Shown piece by piece: positions 26,380 to 36,301 of a stretch of 64,000 nt of DNA; position 1 is the stretch's first letter, and every line of letters begins with the position of its first letter. Source of the DNA: Luteimonas sp. 9C (GTDB taxonomy: Bacteria > Pseudomonadota > Gammaproteobacteria > Xanthomonadales > Xanthomonadaceae). Below the pieces are notes generated by a model that was not told the origin of the DNA, did no database searches, and was given only the letters and a program-made list of their open reading frames with translations. The translations under genes were made by a program, and so were the position numbers. The stretch lies in contig NZ_LR733312.1 of NCBI RefSeq assembly GCF_902506295.1, positions 248,001 through 312,000 on the forward strand, in the 5' to 3' direction.

Positions 26380-26997
26380 TCACAGGTCTAAAACATATGA
26401 GGCGCCATATGTCAGTGGATCGATTTGCGCGCGGCCTAGAAGTGCCCCATCCAGCCGCACGTCACTCTCGATATCCATCCACCGCGCGTCCAGCCGCAGC
26501 TTGCCGGGTCCCGCCTGGATGTCGACGCCGGCATGCAGCGCCAGGCCCCATGAATCGCCGAGGGCGAGCTTTGCGCCTGCGAGTGCGCCGCGGGTCTCTT
26601 CTTCGAAGAACATCGTGTAGTTGAGCCCCGCGCCGAGGAACGGTGCGACGCGCGCGTGGGGCGCGAAGTGGTATTGCAGGCTCAGGGTCGGCGGGAGGTG
26701 CTTGGTGCTGCCGATCCGGCCGAGGCCGACGATGTCAAGATCGTGGCGGAACGGGGTAGCCGCGAGCAGTTCGACGCCGATGCGGTCACGCACGAGATAT
26801 TCGACCGCGATGGTTGGGCGGGTGCTGCTGCCGATCGACAGCGGCAGCGTGCCGCCGGCCAGGCTGCCGTTGTTGGACTTCGGATCCACGCGATGCGCGC
26901 CGAGCGCAACGGTCCAGTCGCCGGCCGACTGGGCAGCGGCAGGCAAGGCGGTCGCCAAGCAGGCGAGGGCGATCAGGGCGAGGGGCAGCGTGCGCAT
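26380..26997 (-). CDS. OmpW-family outer-membrane protein, 205 aa, with unusual C-terminus
   Basis: Eight-stranded outer-membrane beta-barrel of the OmpW/AlkL family. The signal peptide ends at ALPAAAQ (residue 23). Family points are GDWTVALGAHRVDPKSNNG, VEYLVRDRIGVELLAATPF, LPPTLSLQYHF, APFLGAGLNYTMFFEEET, LALHAGVDI and LRLDARWMDIESDV. OmpW proteins normally end in an aromatic residue after an IDPxxYGxxxxYRF-like strand. This one ends IDPLTYGASYVLDL, with codons CCA, ACA, TCA and TTA unlike the rest of the gene. The base composition changes at about 26425, inside the gene. The 3' end may have been replaced when the island inserted. Confidence 0.85.
   Translation of the reverse strand: MRTLPLALIALACLATALPAAAQSAGDWTVALGAHRVDPKSNNGSLAGGTLPLSIGSSTRPTIAVEYLVRDRIGVELLAATPFRHDLDIVGLGRIGSTKHLPPTLSLQYHFAPHARVAPFLGAGLNYTMFFEEETRGALAGAKLALGDSWGLALHAGVDIQAGPGKLRLDARWMDIESDVRLDGALLGRAQIDPLTYGASYVLDL
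26393..26412. repeat. 7-base inverted repeat at the island/ompW junction
   Basis: ACATATG (26393-26399) and CATATGT (26406-26412) are separated by six bases, exactly where low-G+C sequence meets the ompW coding sequence. It could be a recombination site remnant or chance. Confidence 0.4.
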
Positions 26998-27122
26998 CGG
27001 GCGTGTCCGGTCGTTGTGGGGTGCCGGCAGTCTTCCGGCCGCCCGCTGCGAACGCCTTGATTGGAATCATTGCGCACGCCGCGCGGGGCCGGCACGGGGC
27101 CCGGGATCAGCGCGGCTGGTAG

Positions 27123-28223
<1,101 letters not shown>

Positions 28224-28249
28224 GCGCGCAGTCCCGCGCCGCGATACCC

Positions 28250-28273
28250 GAAGCCCCGCACCCGCGGGGCTTC
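28250..28273 (+). terminator. Rho-independent terminator after gap
   Basis: GAAGCCCCGC (28250-28259) pairs perfectly with GCGGGGCTTC (28264-28273) around a four-base loop and is followed by TTGTTTT. It lies 26 bases after the gap stop. Confidence 0.85.
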
Positions 28274-28335
28274 TTGTTTTCGGAGCGGCCCCGCGTAATG
28301 TGACCGGGCGCGCCGTCCGGCGCGGCGGGGGTGCC

Positions 28336-31044
28336 ATGGAAGAACTCGTCGTATTGATCGGGCTTGCGCTGCTGTCGGTGCCCGTCCTGCTGGTCGTGGG
28401 CCTGATCATGCTGTTCGGCCTGCGGCGGCGCGTCGCCGATCTCGAAGACGTCAGCGAACGGCTGCGCGCGGAGATCGCCGCCCGGGCGATGCCCGCAGCA
28501 TCGGCGCCGTCCGCCTTCCGTGCGACGCCTGCCGCCGCGTCCGCATCCGTCTCACCGACATCGCCGGTCCAGCCGCCTGCGCCGGACCACGTGCGGCCAG
28601 CATCGCCTGCACCCGTGGCTGCACCGCCGCCCCTGCCGCCCGCGCTGCCACGTGCGCAGTGGCGCGATGCGGATCCGGTGCGTCCCGCGCCGTCGGCGTC
28701 CGCCCACCGCCCGCCGGAAGCGCCGACAGGCCCGGGCGTGGTCGAACGTGGCCTGCGTCTGGTGCGGCAGTGGTTCACCTCCGGCAACGTGCCGGTGAAG
28801 ATCGGCATGCTGGTGCTGTTCGCAGGCGTCGCCGCGCTGCTCAAATACGCCAGCGACCAGGGCCTGCTGCAGGTGCCGGTGTCGATACGCCTGGCCGCGG
28901 TTTCGGCGGCGGCGGTCGCCGGCTTGGTCTTCGGCTGGCTGCGACGGGACAGCCATCGCACCTTCGCGCTCAGCCTGCAGGGCGGCATGATCGGCATCCT
29001 GCTGCTGGTGGTGTTCGCGGCGTCGAAGCTGTTCGGGCTGGTCGAGCCGGGATTCGCGTTCGCCGCCAGTGTGCTGCTGGTGTTCGGCGCCGGTGCGCTG
29101 GCGGTGCTGCAGGGCGCGATGGCGCTGGCGGTGTTCGCCGTGCTGGCCGGATTCCTCGCGCCGATCTGGCTCTCGACCGGCAGCGGCAACCATGTCGCGC
29201 TGTTCGGTTATTACGCGGTGCTCAACACCGCGATCGTGGCGATCGCTTGGTTCCGCGCCTGGCGCCTGCTCAATCTGCTGGGCTTCGTCTTCACTTTCGG
29301 TATCGGCACGCTGTGGGGCGTGCTGGATTACCAGGCGGCCGATTACCGCTCGGCGCAGGCGTTCCTGGCGCTGTTCTTCGCGATCTATCTGGCGGTGCCG
29401 TTGCTGCATGCGCGGCGCCGGCCGATGGGGCGGCGCGATCTGATCGACGGCTGCCTGGTGTTCGGCACGCCGCTGATCGCGTTTTCGCTGCAGGCGGGTC
29501 TGATGCGCGACGACACGACCACGCTGGCACTCTGCGCGCTCGGACTGGCGGCGGTGTATGCCGGACTGTCGTGGTGGCTGCGTCGCGGTGGCCGCTTCGA
29601 GGTGCTGCAGCAGGGGTACGCATTGCTGGCCGCGGGCTTCGCGACGCTGGCCGTACCCCTGGCGCTGTCGGCGCAGGCCACTGCGAGTGTCTTCGCGCTC
29701 GAAGGTGCGGCGCTGGTCTGGCTGGGCCTGCGTCAGCAGCGGCGTCTGCCGCGCTGGTCGGGCATCGCGCTGCAGGGCGCGGCGGTGGTGGCCTACGTGT
29801 TCGCGGCCGGCAACACGACCGTCAGTGATACGCCGTTCGCGCATGGCCTGTTCGTCGGCGCGATGCTGTTCGTGGTCGCCGGGCTCGCGATCGCGTGGGC
29901 CTATGCCCGGGCAGGTGCGACCCTCCCGGCGCGACTGGCCTACCTGTGGGCGATGCTCTGGTGGCTGGCGGCTTGGACGTTCGAACTGCAGCGCGTGCTG
30001 CCGGCACGGGACTTCCCCGATGCACTTCTGGTGCTCGCGGCGGTGACCGGGTGGCTGGCCGCCGAGCGCAGCCGGCGCGTCTTCGATCCGCTGCTGGCCG
30101 GCACCGCCTGCCTTGCCCTTGCGGCGGCGCTGCCGCTGGCGTACCTCCAGGCCGTCGCGCATCAGCAGCCCTTCGCCGGCAACGGCCTCTGGGCGTGGCT
30201 CGTCTTCGCCGCACTCGGCGTACGCAGCCTGCTGTGCCTGCGCGTCGGCGAGGGCGGATTCGCCCGCGCTGCGCAGTTCGTCTGGTGGCTGCTGTGGCCG
30301 TTCGCGGTGTCGCTGCTGCTGGTACAGCTCTCCGAACGGATGGACGGCGGCGATGGCTGGTCGCTGGTCGCCGCCGTGACGCCCTGGCTGGCGATCACCT
30401 CGGTGGCCTTGCTGCGCTGGTCGTGGCTCACGCATCCGCTGGGGGCGACCTTCGACCCGATGCGCGCGGCATTCCGCACCGTGTGTTGCGCGCTGCTGGC
30501 CCTCTGGTGGCTGCTGGCGCTCGGTAGCGCAGGCAATGCCGCGCCGCTGCCGTGGATCGCGCTGATCAATCCGCTCGATCTCGCACAGGTCGCGGTGCTG
30601 TTGCTGATCGCGCGCTGGCTCTGGCGCGGCGATTCGCCGTTTGATGGGCGCGCCCGCGTGCCGATGCTGTCGGCCGGTGCGTTCCTGCTGGTCACCGTGA
30701 TCACGCTGCGCGGCGCCCATCACTGGGGCGGCGTGCCGTGGAGCAGCGCACTCGTGGGCAGCAGCCTCGCGCAGACCAGCCTGACCGTCGTCTGGAGCGT
30801 GCTGGGCGTGCTGGGCTGGGTCATCGGCTCGCGCCGCGGCCAACGCATGCTGTGGCTGGCGGGCGCGGCGCTGATGGCGATCGTGCTGGCCAAGCTGGTG
30901 CTGGTCGACCGCAGCCATCTCGGCAATCTGTGGGGCATCGGCTCGTTCATCGCCTACGGCCTGCTGTGCACGGTCGTCGGCTTCTTCGCGCCGGCGCCGC
31001 CGCGCGCGCCCGCATCCGAAACCGCACAGGAGGCGATCGTATGA
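28336..31044 (+). CDS. DUF2339 multi-spanning membrane protein, 902 aa
   Basis: Very hydrophobic protein of unknown function. It has an N-terminal helix (ELVVLIGLALLSVPVLLVV), a short coiled stretch (VADLEDVSERLRAEIAA), then a Pro/Ala-rich linker (about residues 50-130). From about residue 145 (SGNVPVKIGMLVLFAGVAAL) there are more than twenty membrane segments to the end. SGNVPVKIGxxVLFxGVAALLK is the usual entry of DUF2339 proteins. The start at 28336 is the first ATG after the gap terminator. The stop overlaps the next gene as ATGA, and the DUF2339/DUF3999 pairing is a known arrangement. The role is unknown, perhaps envelope-related. Confidence 0.88.
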   Translation: MEELVVLIGLALLSVPVLLVVGLIMLFGLRRRVADLEDVSERLRAEIAARAMPAASAPSAFRATPAAASASVSPTSPVQPPAPDHVRPASPAPVAAPPPLPPALPRAQWRDADPVRPAPSASAHRPPEAPTGPGVVERGLRLVRQWFTSGNVPVKIGMLVLFAGVAALLKYASDQGLLQVPVSIRLAAVSAAAVAGLVFGWLRRDSHRTFALSLQGGMIGILLLVVFAASKLFGLVEPGFAFAASVLLVFGAGALAVLQGAMALAVFAVLAGFLAPIWLSTGSGNHVALFGYYAVLNTAIVAIAWFRAWRLLNLLGFVFTFGIGTLWGVLDYQAADYRSAQAFLALFFAIYLAVPLLHARRRPMGRRDLIDGCLVFGTPLIAFSLQAGLMRDDTTTLALCALGLAAVYAGLSWWLRRGGRFEVLQQGYALLAAGFATLAVPLALSAQATASVFALEGAALVWLGLRQQRRLPRWSGIALQGAAVVAYVFAAGNTTVSDTPFAHGLFVGAMLFVVAGLAIAWAYARAGATLPARLAYLWAMLWWLAAWTFELQRVLPARDFPDALLVLAAVTGWLAAERSRRVFDPLLAGTACLALAAALPLAYLQAVAHQQPFAGNGLWAWLVFAALGVRSLLCLRVGEGGFARAAQFVWWLLWPFAVSLLLVQLSERMDGGDGWSLVAAVTPWLAITSVALLRWSWLTHPLGATFDPMRAAFRTVCCALLALWWLLALGSAGNAAPLPWIALINPLDLAQVAVLLLIARWLWRGDSPFDGRARVPMLSAGAFLLVTVITLRGAHHWGGVPWSSALVGSSLAQTSLTVVWSVLGVLGWVIGSRRGQRMLWLAGAALMAIVLAKLVLVDRSHLGNLWGIGSFIAYGLLCTVVGFFAPAPPRAPASETAQEAIV

Positions 31045-32405
31045 GTCGAGTCCCGAACCGCATGGCCGTGCTCGCTTTGGGGCTGCTCAGCAGTGCGACG
31101 CTCGCGGCCACCAGTGACGACGCCTTCGTCGCGCAATGGCCGCTGGCCTTGCCGTCGAGCGATGCCGGCGCCTACCAGGTCGAACTCGATGACGCGGTCT
31201 ACGCCACCACGGTGTCGCCGGTGCTGCGCGATCTGGTGGTGGTCAACCGCGACGGCCGACAGGTGCCGGCGCTGCTGCAGTCGGCGCCCGCGCCTGCGGC
31301 CCTGCCCACGACGCAGGCACTGGCCTGGTTTCCGCTGCCGGCGTCGGCCGCGCGCGCAGGCAGCGATATCGCCGCGATCAGCGAAGTCGATCCCGACGGC
31401 CGCCTGCGACGCATCCAGTGGCAGTCCGCGCCGGGCGATGCGCCGCCGGCCGCGCTGCTGGTGGACGCCGGCGCCCTCGAGGTGCCGCTGCAGGCACTGG
31501 TGCTCGACTGGGGCGTTGCCGACGTCGCGTTCGAACGCGCCATGCAGGTCGAAGGCTCGGAGGATCTGCGCGCCTGGCAGCCGCTGCCCGCGGGCGGACG
31601 CCTGCTCGACCTGCGTCGTGGCGAGGCGCGTCTGGTCGAGCGGCGCATCGTGTTCGACGGCCCCGTGCGCACCCGGTATCTGCGGCTCACGCCCGGTGCC
31701 GGCGCCGGCACGATGCCGGCGATCGTCTCGATCACGGGCGAGTCGCCCGCGTTCGCCGAAGCGCCTGCATTGCAGTGGCGTGCGCTCGAACCGTCGGTCC
31801 CCGCCGATGCGGAAGGGGGCTTCGTGTTCCGGCTGGATGCGCGCCTGCCGGTGACCCACGTCGACCTCGGTCTGGATGGCAATGCGACCGCGCGCTGGAC
31901 GCTGTCGGTGCGCGAGACCGACGATGCGCCATGGCGCACGGTCGCCAGTGACTGGCTCGTGTACCGGGTCGGCGCGGATGCGGCATCCCGCACGCCACCG
32001 CGCGCGCTCGACACGACGCTGCGCGCGCGCCAGTGGCGGCTGCAGCCGGATGCGCCGTCTGCGGGCGCTGCGCCGGTGCTGCGGCTCGGCTACCGGCCCG
32101 AACGTCTGGTGTTCGTCGCGGAAGGCGCGGCGCCGTTTTCGCTGCGGGCGGGCAGTGGCCGCGCGGTGCGCGTCGATGCGGCGGTCGCGCCGCTGCTGGC
32201 GGATCTGCGCGCGCGCAACGGCGGACGCTGGCAGCCCGCGCTGGCGACGCTGGGCGCGCGCACCGAACTGGCCGGCGCTGTCGCGCTGGACGATACGCCG
32301 CCGCGCGACTGGGGGACGTGGTTGCTGTGGGGGGTGTTGCTGCTGGGCGTGGTGCTGGTGGGTGGTTTCGCACTGAGTTTGCTGCGGGCGCCGAAGCCAC
32401 GTTGA
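31041..32405 (+). CDS. DUF3999 periplasmic/inner-membrane protein, 454 aa
   Basis: The signal peptide ends at SSATLAAT (residue 23). A long soluble part is rich in beta-strands with recurrent Trp (FVAQWPLAL, LQALVLDWGVADVAFERAM, WTLSVRETDDAPWRTVASDW). A single C-terminal membrane helix (TWLLWGVLLLGVVLVGGFAL, about 425-445) is followed by a basic end (RAPKPR). This is the layout of DUF3999 proteins, encoded next to DUF2339 proteins. The ATGA overlap at 31041-31044 predicts translational coupling. It is probably anchored in the inner membrane with its bulk in the periplasm. The function is unknown. Confidence 0.85.
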   Translation: MSRVPNRMAVLALGLLSSATLAATSDDAFVAQWPLALPSSDAGAYQVELDDAVYATTVSPVLRDLVVVNRDGRQVPALLQSAPAPAALPTTQALAWFPLPASAARAGSDIAAISEVDPDGRLRRIQWQSAPGDAPPAALLVDAGALEVPLQALVLDWGVADVAFERAMQVEGSEDLRAWQPLPAGGRLLDLRRGEARLVERRIVFDGPVRTRYLRLTPGAGAGTMPAIVSITGESPAFAEAPALQWRALEPSVPADAEGGFVFRLDARLPVTHVDLGLDGNATARWTLSVRETDDAPWRTVASDWLVYRVGADAASRTPPRALDTTLRARQWRLQPDAPSAGAAPVLRLGYRPERLVFVAEGAAPFSLRAGSGRAVRVDAAVAPLLADLRARNGGRWQPALATLGARTELAGAVALDDTPPRDWGTWLLWGVLLLGVVLVGGFALSLLRAPKPR

Positions 32406-32408
32406 GCT

Positions 32409-32424
32409 CCCGCAGAGCGGGTTT
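32409..32424 (+). terminator. weak hairpin after the DUF3999 gene
   Basis: A five-base stem CCCGC/GCGGG with an AGA loop is followed by TTT, directly after the stop. It is short, and termination would be partial at best. Confidence 0.3.
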
Positions 32425-32452
32425 GCGTGGCTGCAGGTACACCGCAGACAAT
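32423..32452 (+). promoter_or_regulatory. candidate promoter for the pgk leader
   Basis: TTGCGT (32423-32428) and GACAAT (32447-32452) with an 18-base spacer could form a sigma-70 promoter about 50 bases before the small leader ORF at 32504. Only partial matches to consensus, so low confidence. Confidence 0.3.
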
Positions 32453-32503
32453 GGGCCGCTGACGCATCCGCGTTCTCCTTCCGAATACAGCGAGCCCGAC
32501 GCC

Positions 32504-32578
32504 ATGACCATCGTCCGCATGACCGATCTCTATCTTTCCGGTCAGCGCGTGCTGATCCGGCAGGGCGAGCCGGTCTGA
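32504..32578 (+). CDS. 24-codon pgk-like mini-ORF (leader peptide or 5' duplication remnant of pgk)
   Basis: The peptide [20 protein letters not shown] plus GEPV copies the start of phosphoglycerate kinase ([20 protein letters not shown]). Over the first 61 bases the DNA differs at only about six positions. It then stops at TGA, 211 bases upstream of the equivalent point in pgk. A perfect hairpin follows immediately. It is either a decayed tandem duplication of the gene start or a translated leader kept for regulation. Neither copy has a strong ribosome-binding site. Confidence 0.6.
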   Translation: MTIVRMTDLYLSGQRVLIRQGEPV

Positions 32579-32602
32579 GCGGACTGCCTTCCGGCAGTCC
32601 GC
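32579..32602 (+). promoter_or_regulatory. perfect 10-bp hairpin right after the pgk mini-ORF
   Basis: GCGGACTGCC (32579-32588) pairs with GGCAGTCCGC (32593-32602) around a TTCC loop. It begins at the base after the TGA of the mini-ORF. No T-run follows. The placement is that of an attenuator-like element or an RNA processing/stability hairpin upstream of pgk. Confidence 0.55.
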
Positions 32603-32714
32603 GCGGCGAGCGCCCGGCCATGGATGGGCGGGCAGGTGTCCGCGATTGCAGCCGTGTCACGCCATGGAAGGCATGGCGCACATCATTCCGATCATTCAAG
32701 AGACTCCAGAGCCC

Positions 32715-33890
32715 ATGACCATCGTCCGCATGACCGACCTCGACCTTTCCGGCAAGCGCGTGCTGATCCGGCAGGATCTCAACGTCCCCGTCGACGGCGG
32801 CACGGTCACCTCCGACCAGCGCATCACCGCGTCGCTGCCGACGCTGCGCTACGCGTTGGAGAAGGGCGCGGCGGTCATGGTGACGTCGCATCTGGGCCGT
32901 CCGAAGGAAGGCAGCTGGAGCGAGGCCGACTCGCTGGCGCCGGTGGCCGCGCGTCTGTCGGAGCTGCTCGGCATCGAGGTGCCGCTGGTGCGCGACTGGG
33001 TCGACGGTGTCGAGGTCGCACCGGGCCAGCTGGTACTGCTCGAGAACTGCCGCATGAATGTCGGCGAGAAGGATGACGACGAGGCGCTGGCGAAGAAATA
33101 CGCAGCCCTGTGCGACGTGTTCGTCATGGATGCCTTCGGCACCGCGCACCGCGCGCAGGCGTCGACGCATGGCGTGATCCGCTTCGCCAACATCGCCGCC
33201 GGTGGTCCGTTGCTGATGGCCGAGCTCGACGCACTGGCCAAGGCGCTCGACGCGCCGGCGCGTCCGCTGCTGGCGATCGTTGCCGGCAGCAAGGTCTCGA
33301 CCAAGCTCGAACTGCTGTCGTCGCTGGTCGGCAAGGTCGACCAGCTGATCGTCGGCGGCGGCATCGCCAACACCTTCATCGCCGCGCTGGGCCACGGCGT
33401 CGGCAAGTCGCTGGTCGAGAGCGACCTGCTCGACACCGCGAAGCAGATCATGGCCGACGCGAAGGCGCGCGGCGCCGACATTCCGGTGCCCACCGACGTC
33501 GTCGTTGCGCCCGCGTTCTCGGCCGATGCGCCGGCGACGGTCAAGGCGGTGGACGCCGTGGGCGCCGACGACATGATCCTCGACATCGGCCCGGACACCG
33601 CCAAGCGCTACGCCGCGATGATCGCCGAGGCCGGCACCGTGGTCTGGAACGGCCCGGTGGGCGTATTCGAGTTCGATGCGTTCGGCAAGGGCACCGAGAC
33701 CATGGCGCGCGCGATCGCCGCCTCGAAGGCGTTCTCGATCGCCGGTGGCGGTGACACGCTGGCAGCGGTCGACAAGTACGGCATCGCCGACGACGTGTCC
33801 TACATCTCCACCGGCGGCGGCGCGTTCCTCGAATTCCTCGAAGGCAAGACGCTGCCGGCGGTCGCAGCGCTCGACGCCCGCGGGGCGTGA
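32715..33890 (+). CDS. pgk: phosphoglycerate kinase, 391 aa
   Basis: Transfers phosphate from 1,3-bisphosphoglycerate to ADP in glycolysis. Family signatures are [78 protein letters not shown] and the nucleotide loop [22 protein letters not shown] replaces the more common ENvRFhxGE, a small variation. The start at 32715 is fixed by the mini-ORF copy and by homology. The stop overlaps the HAD phosphatase start as GTGA. Confidence 0.97.
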   Translation: MTIVRMTDLDLSGKRVLIRQDLNVPVDGGTVTSDQRITASLPTLRYALEKGAAVMVTSHLGRPKEGSWSEADSLAPVAARLSELLGIEVPLVRDWVDGVEVAPGQLVLLENCRMNVGEKDDDEALAKKYAALCDVFVMDAFGTAHRAQASTHGVIRFANIAAGGPLLMAELDALAKALDAPARPLLAIVAGSKVSTKLELLSSLVGKVDQLIVGGGIANTFIAALGHGVGKSLVESDLLDTAKQIMADAKARGADIPVPTDVVVAPAFSADAPATVKAVDAVGADDMILDIGPDTAKRYAAMIAEAGTVVWNGPVGVFEFDAFGKGTETMARAIAASKAFSIAGGGDTLAAVDKYGIADDVSYISTGGGAFLEFLEGKTLPAVAALDARGA

Positions 33891-34528
33891 CCCGGGCGCT
33901 GTTCTTCGATCTCGACGGCACGCTGATCGATTCGGAGCCGGGCATCCTCGGCGGGATCGCATACACGCTCGAGGTGCTGGGGCACCCGCCGCTGTCGCGC
34001 GAGGCGCTGCTGCCGTGGATCGGCCCGCCGTTGCGCGACAGCTACGAGGCGCTGTTCGACGGCGATCGTGCCCGCGCCGAGCAGGCGGTCGCGCTGTACC
34101 GCGAACGCTACGATGCAGGTGGCTGGCGCGCGCATTCGGTGTATGCCGGCATCCCAGAGATGATCACCACCCTGCAGGCGGCCGGTTACCGGATGGCCGT
34201 GGTCACCTCGAAGAACGCGGGTTTCGCGCGGCGCATCGTCGACGCGCTGCCGTTCGGCGCTGTCTTCGAAACCGTCGTCGGCGCCAGCGAGGACAACGCG
34301 CGCCGCTACAAGCGCGAACTGATCGCCGAGGCGCTGTCGCGGTTGGCGCTGACCGCAGCCGACGCGACGATGATCGGCGACCGGCGCTACGACATGGAAG
34401 GCGCCGTGCAGCACGGCATGCGCGGCATCGGGGTGCAATGGGGCTTCGGAGATGCCGCCGAGCTGCAGACCGCCGGCGCGCAGCATGTGGTCGCTTCGCC
34501 TGCAGCGCTGGTGGCCGCACTGCTCTGA
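33887..34528 (+). CDS. HAD-superfamily phosphatase (phosphoglycolate phosphatase-like), 213 aa
   Basis: HAD hydrolase with motif [13 protein letters not shown] (nucleophile and acid/base Asp near residues 8 and 10), motif II VVTSKN, motif III Lys in [10 protein letters not shown] and motif [14 protein letters not shown]. The cap is the helical type inserted after motif I, as in Gph/PGP proteins. Translation most likely begins at GTG 33887, which overlaps the pgk stop by four bases. Coupling to pgk suggests a repair role on side products such as 2-phosphoglycolate or 4-phosphoerythronate; this is inference. Confidence 0.85.
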   Translation: MTRALFFDLDGTLIDSEPGILGGIAYTLEVLGHPPLSREALLPWIGPPLRDSYEALFDGDRARAEQAVALYRERYDAGGWRAHSVYAGIPEMITTLQAAGYRMAVVTSKNAGFARRIVDALPFGAVFETVVGASEDNARRYKRELIAEALSRLALTAADATMIGDRRYDMEGAVQHGMRGIGVQWGFGDAAELQTAGAQHVVASPAALVAALL

Positions 34529-34726
34529 GCGCATACGGCAGGCGTCAAGTGTCGCTGCGGGTTGCACGTGGCACTACACGCGCAGCGAACCGGGCCGGCC
34601 TGCAGTGCGGTCCACGCCGGCTGCGGATTTCGCAGTAAGCTTCGGAGGCGGCGTGCCGTCACGAAGGCGCCGTCTCCTGATTGCCGTGCGACGTGCGGCC
34701 GACCACCGGTGGATACCATTCGCCCC

Positions 34727-36217
34727 ATGATCAAGACCGACCTGCCTTCCGTTCCGGCGCACCGTCGCCGCACCCGCATTCTCGCCACGCTGGGCCCCGC
34801 GACCGACGCGCCCGGCGTCCTCGATGCGCTCATCGCTGCCGGCGTCAACGCGGTCCGGCTGAACTTCTCGCACGGCGATCCGTCCTCGCAGCAGGTCCGC
34901 GCCGAAGCCGTGCGCGCGGCGGCCGATCGCGCCGGCGTCGAGATCGGCATCCTGGCCGACCTGCCGGGCCCGAAGATCCGCATCGAGAAATTCGCTGACG
35001 GCAAGGTGCAGTTGCGCGCCGGCGCGCGCTTCGATCTGGTGGCCGATCCCGCGGCGCCTCCGGGCACCGTCGACGAAGTCGGCGTCAGCTATCTCGGCCT
35101 GCCGGGCGACGTGGAAGCCGGCGACGTGCTGCTGCTCGACGACGGCCTGATGCAGCTGCAGGTCACCGCCGTCGAAGGCGCACGCATCGTCACCACGGTG
35201 CTCAACGACGGTGTGCTGTCGAACCGCAAGGGGCTCAACAAGCAGGGCGGCGGCCTGTCGCTGGGCGCGCTGACCGATCACGACCGTGAGCTGATCAAGG
35301 TCGCTGCGGACATCGGCGTCGACTTCATCGCGGTGTCGTTCTGCCGCAACGCCGCCGACATGGAAGAGGCGCGCTCGATCGCCCGCTCGCACGGCAGCGA
35401 CGCCGCACTGGTGTCGAAGATCGAGCGTACCGAGGCGATCGACAACCTCAGCGAGATCATCGACGCCAGCGACGTGGTGATGGTGGCGCGCGGCGACTTG
35501 GGCGTGGAGATCGGCGATGCCGAGCTGCCCGGCCTGCAGAAGAAGATCATCCGCGAGTCGCTGGCCCGCAACAAGGTGGTCATCACCGCGACGCAGATGC
35601 TGCAGTCGATGGTGGAAAGCCCGATGCCGACGCGCGCCGAAGTGCTGGACGTGGCCAATTCGGTCATCGACGGCACCGATGCGGTGATGCTGTCGGCCGA
35701 AACCGCCGCGGGCGCCTATCCGGTGCGCGCGGTGGAAGCGATGGCGCGCATCTGCGTCGGCGCCGAACGCCAGTTCGCGCACGACACCGATTTCGAGAAG
35801 GCGCAGCGCAACCTCGAGCGCGCCGACCATGCGATCGCGATGGCGGCCATGTTCCTGTCCGAACACGTCGGCGTCGGCGCGATCGTCGCGATGACCGAAT
35901 CGGGCGGCACCGCGCGCTACCTGTCCCGGTTCCGCGGCGGCGCGTCGATCTATGCGTTCGCGCGTCACGACGGTGCGCGCCGGCGCATGTCGCTGATGCG
36001 CGACGTGTTCCCGTTCAACTACGACAGCCGCGGCCAGACCCCGCGCGAGGCCGCGCGCGGCAGCGTGCGGCTGCTGGTCGAGGCGGGGCTGCTTGGTCCT
36101 GGCCAGCGCGTCGTGTTCACCAGCGGCGAGCACATGGAAACCCATGGCGCCACCAACACGCTGCGCCTGCTGCAGGTCGGCGCCGACGGTCGCGCCGAGG
36201 GGCTGGGCGAGCTGTAA
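34727..36217 (+). CDS. pyk: pyruvate kinase, 496 aa
   Basis: Final ATP-yielding step of glycolysis (phosphoenolpyruvate to pyruvate). Key stretches are RRTRILATLGPATDAP, VNAVRLNFSHGDPSSQ, DLPGPKIRIEKF (beta-barrel B-domain entry), ALVSKIERTEAIDN (catalytic Lys and metal-binding Glu), MVARGDLGVEIG, TATQMLQSMVESPMPTRAE and DAVMLSAETAAGAYP. The C-terminal domain is complete. The start at 34727 (MIKTDLP) is preferred, since upstream in-frame sequence is not family-like. A GGATACCAT sequence only about ten bases before the ATG hints at a very short 5' leader. Confidence 0.96.
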   Translation: MIKTDLPSVPAHRRRTRILATLGPATDAPGVLDALIAAGVNAVRLNFSHGDPSSQQVRAEAVRAAADRAGVEIGILADLPGPKIRIEKFADGKVQLRAGARFDLVADPAAPPGTVDEVGVSYLGLPGDVEAGDVLLLDDGLMQLQVTAVEGARIVTTVLNDGVLSNRKGLNKQGGGLSLGALTDHDRELIKVAADIGVDFIAVSFCRNAADMEEARSIARSHGSDAALVSKIERTEAIDNLSEIIDASDVVMVARGDLGVEIGDAELPGLQKKIIRESLARNKVVITATQMLQSMVESPMPTRAEVLDVANSVIDGTDAVMLSAETAAGAYPVRAVEAMARICVGAERQFAHDTDFEKAQRNLERADHAIAMAAMFLSEHVGVGAIVAMTESGGTARYLSRFRGGASIYAFARHDGARRRMSLMRDVFPFNYDSRGQTPREAARGSVRLLVEAGLLGPGQRVVFTSGEHMETHGATNTLRLLQVGADGRAEGLGEL

Positions 36218-36240
36218 CGCCCGGTCCGCGTGTTCCGGAG

Positions 36241-36266
36241 GCCCGGCCGATGCGCCGGGCTATAAT
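36241..36266 (+). promoter_or_regulatory. hairpin and TATAAT box before the aldolase gene
   Basis: GCCCGGC (36241-36247) pairs with GCCGGGC (36254-36260) and is followed directly by TATAAT (36261-36266), 36 bases before the aldolase ATG. The TATAAT is a perfect -10 box; no good -35 is seen. The hairpin may end the pyk transcript. Confidence 0.5.
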
Positions 36267-36301
36267 CGCGGCCCTTTCCCGTCGCGATCCCGGAACCCGT
36301 C

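Noticed and set aside
23400-26430. Prophage or integrative element
   Set aside because: No integrase, transposase, phage structural or conjugation gene is present, and no tRNA lies at either edge. Only the low G+C and one NACHT gene support transfer.
32504-32578. Assembly artefact explaining the pgk-like copy
   Set aside because: The copy differs from pgk at several bases and is surrounded by unique sequence, so it is not a simple sequencing duplication.
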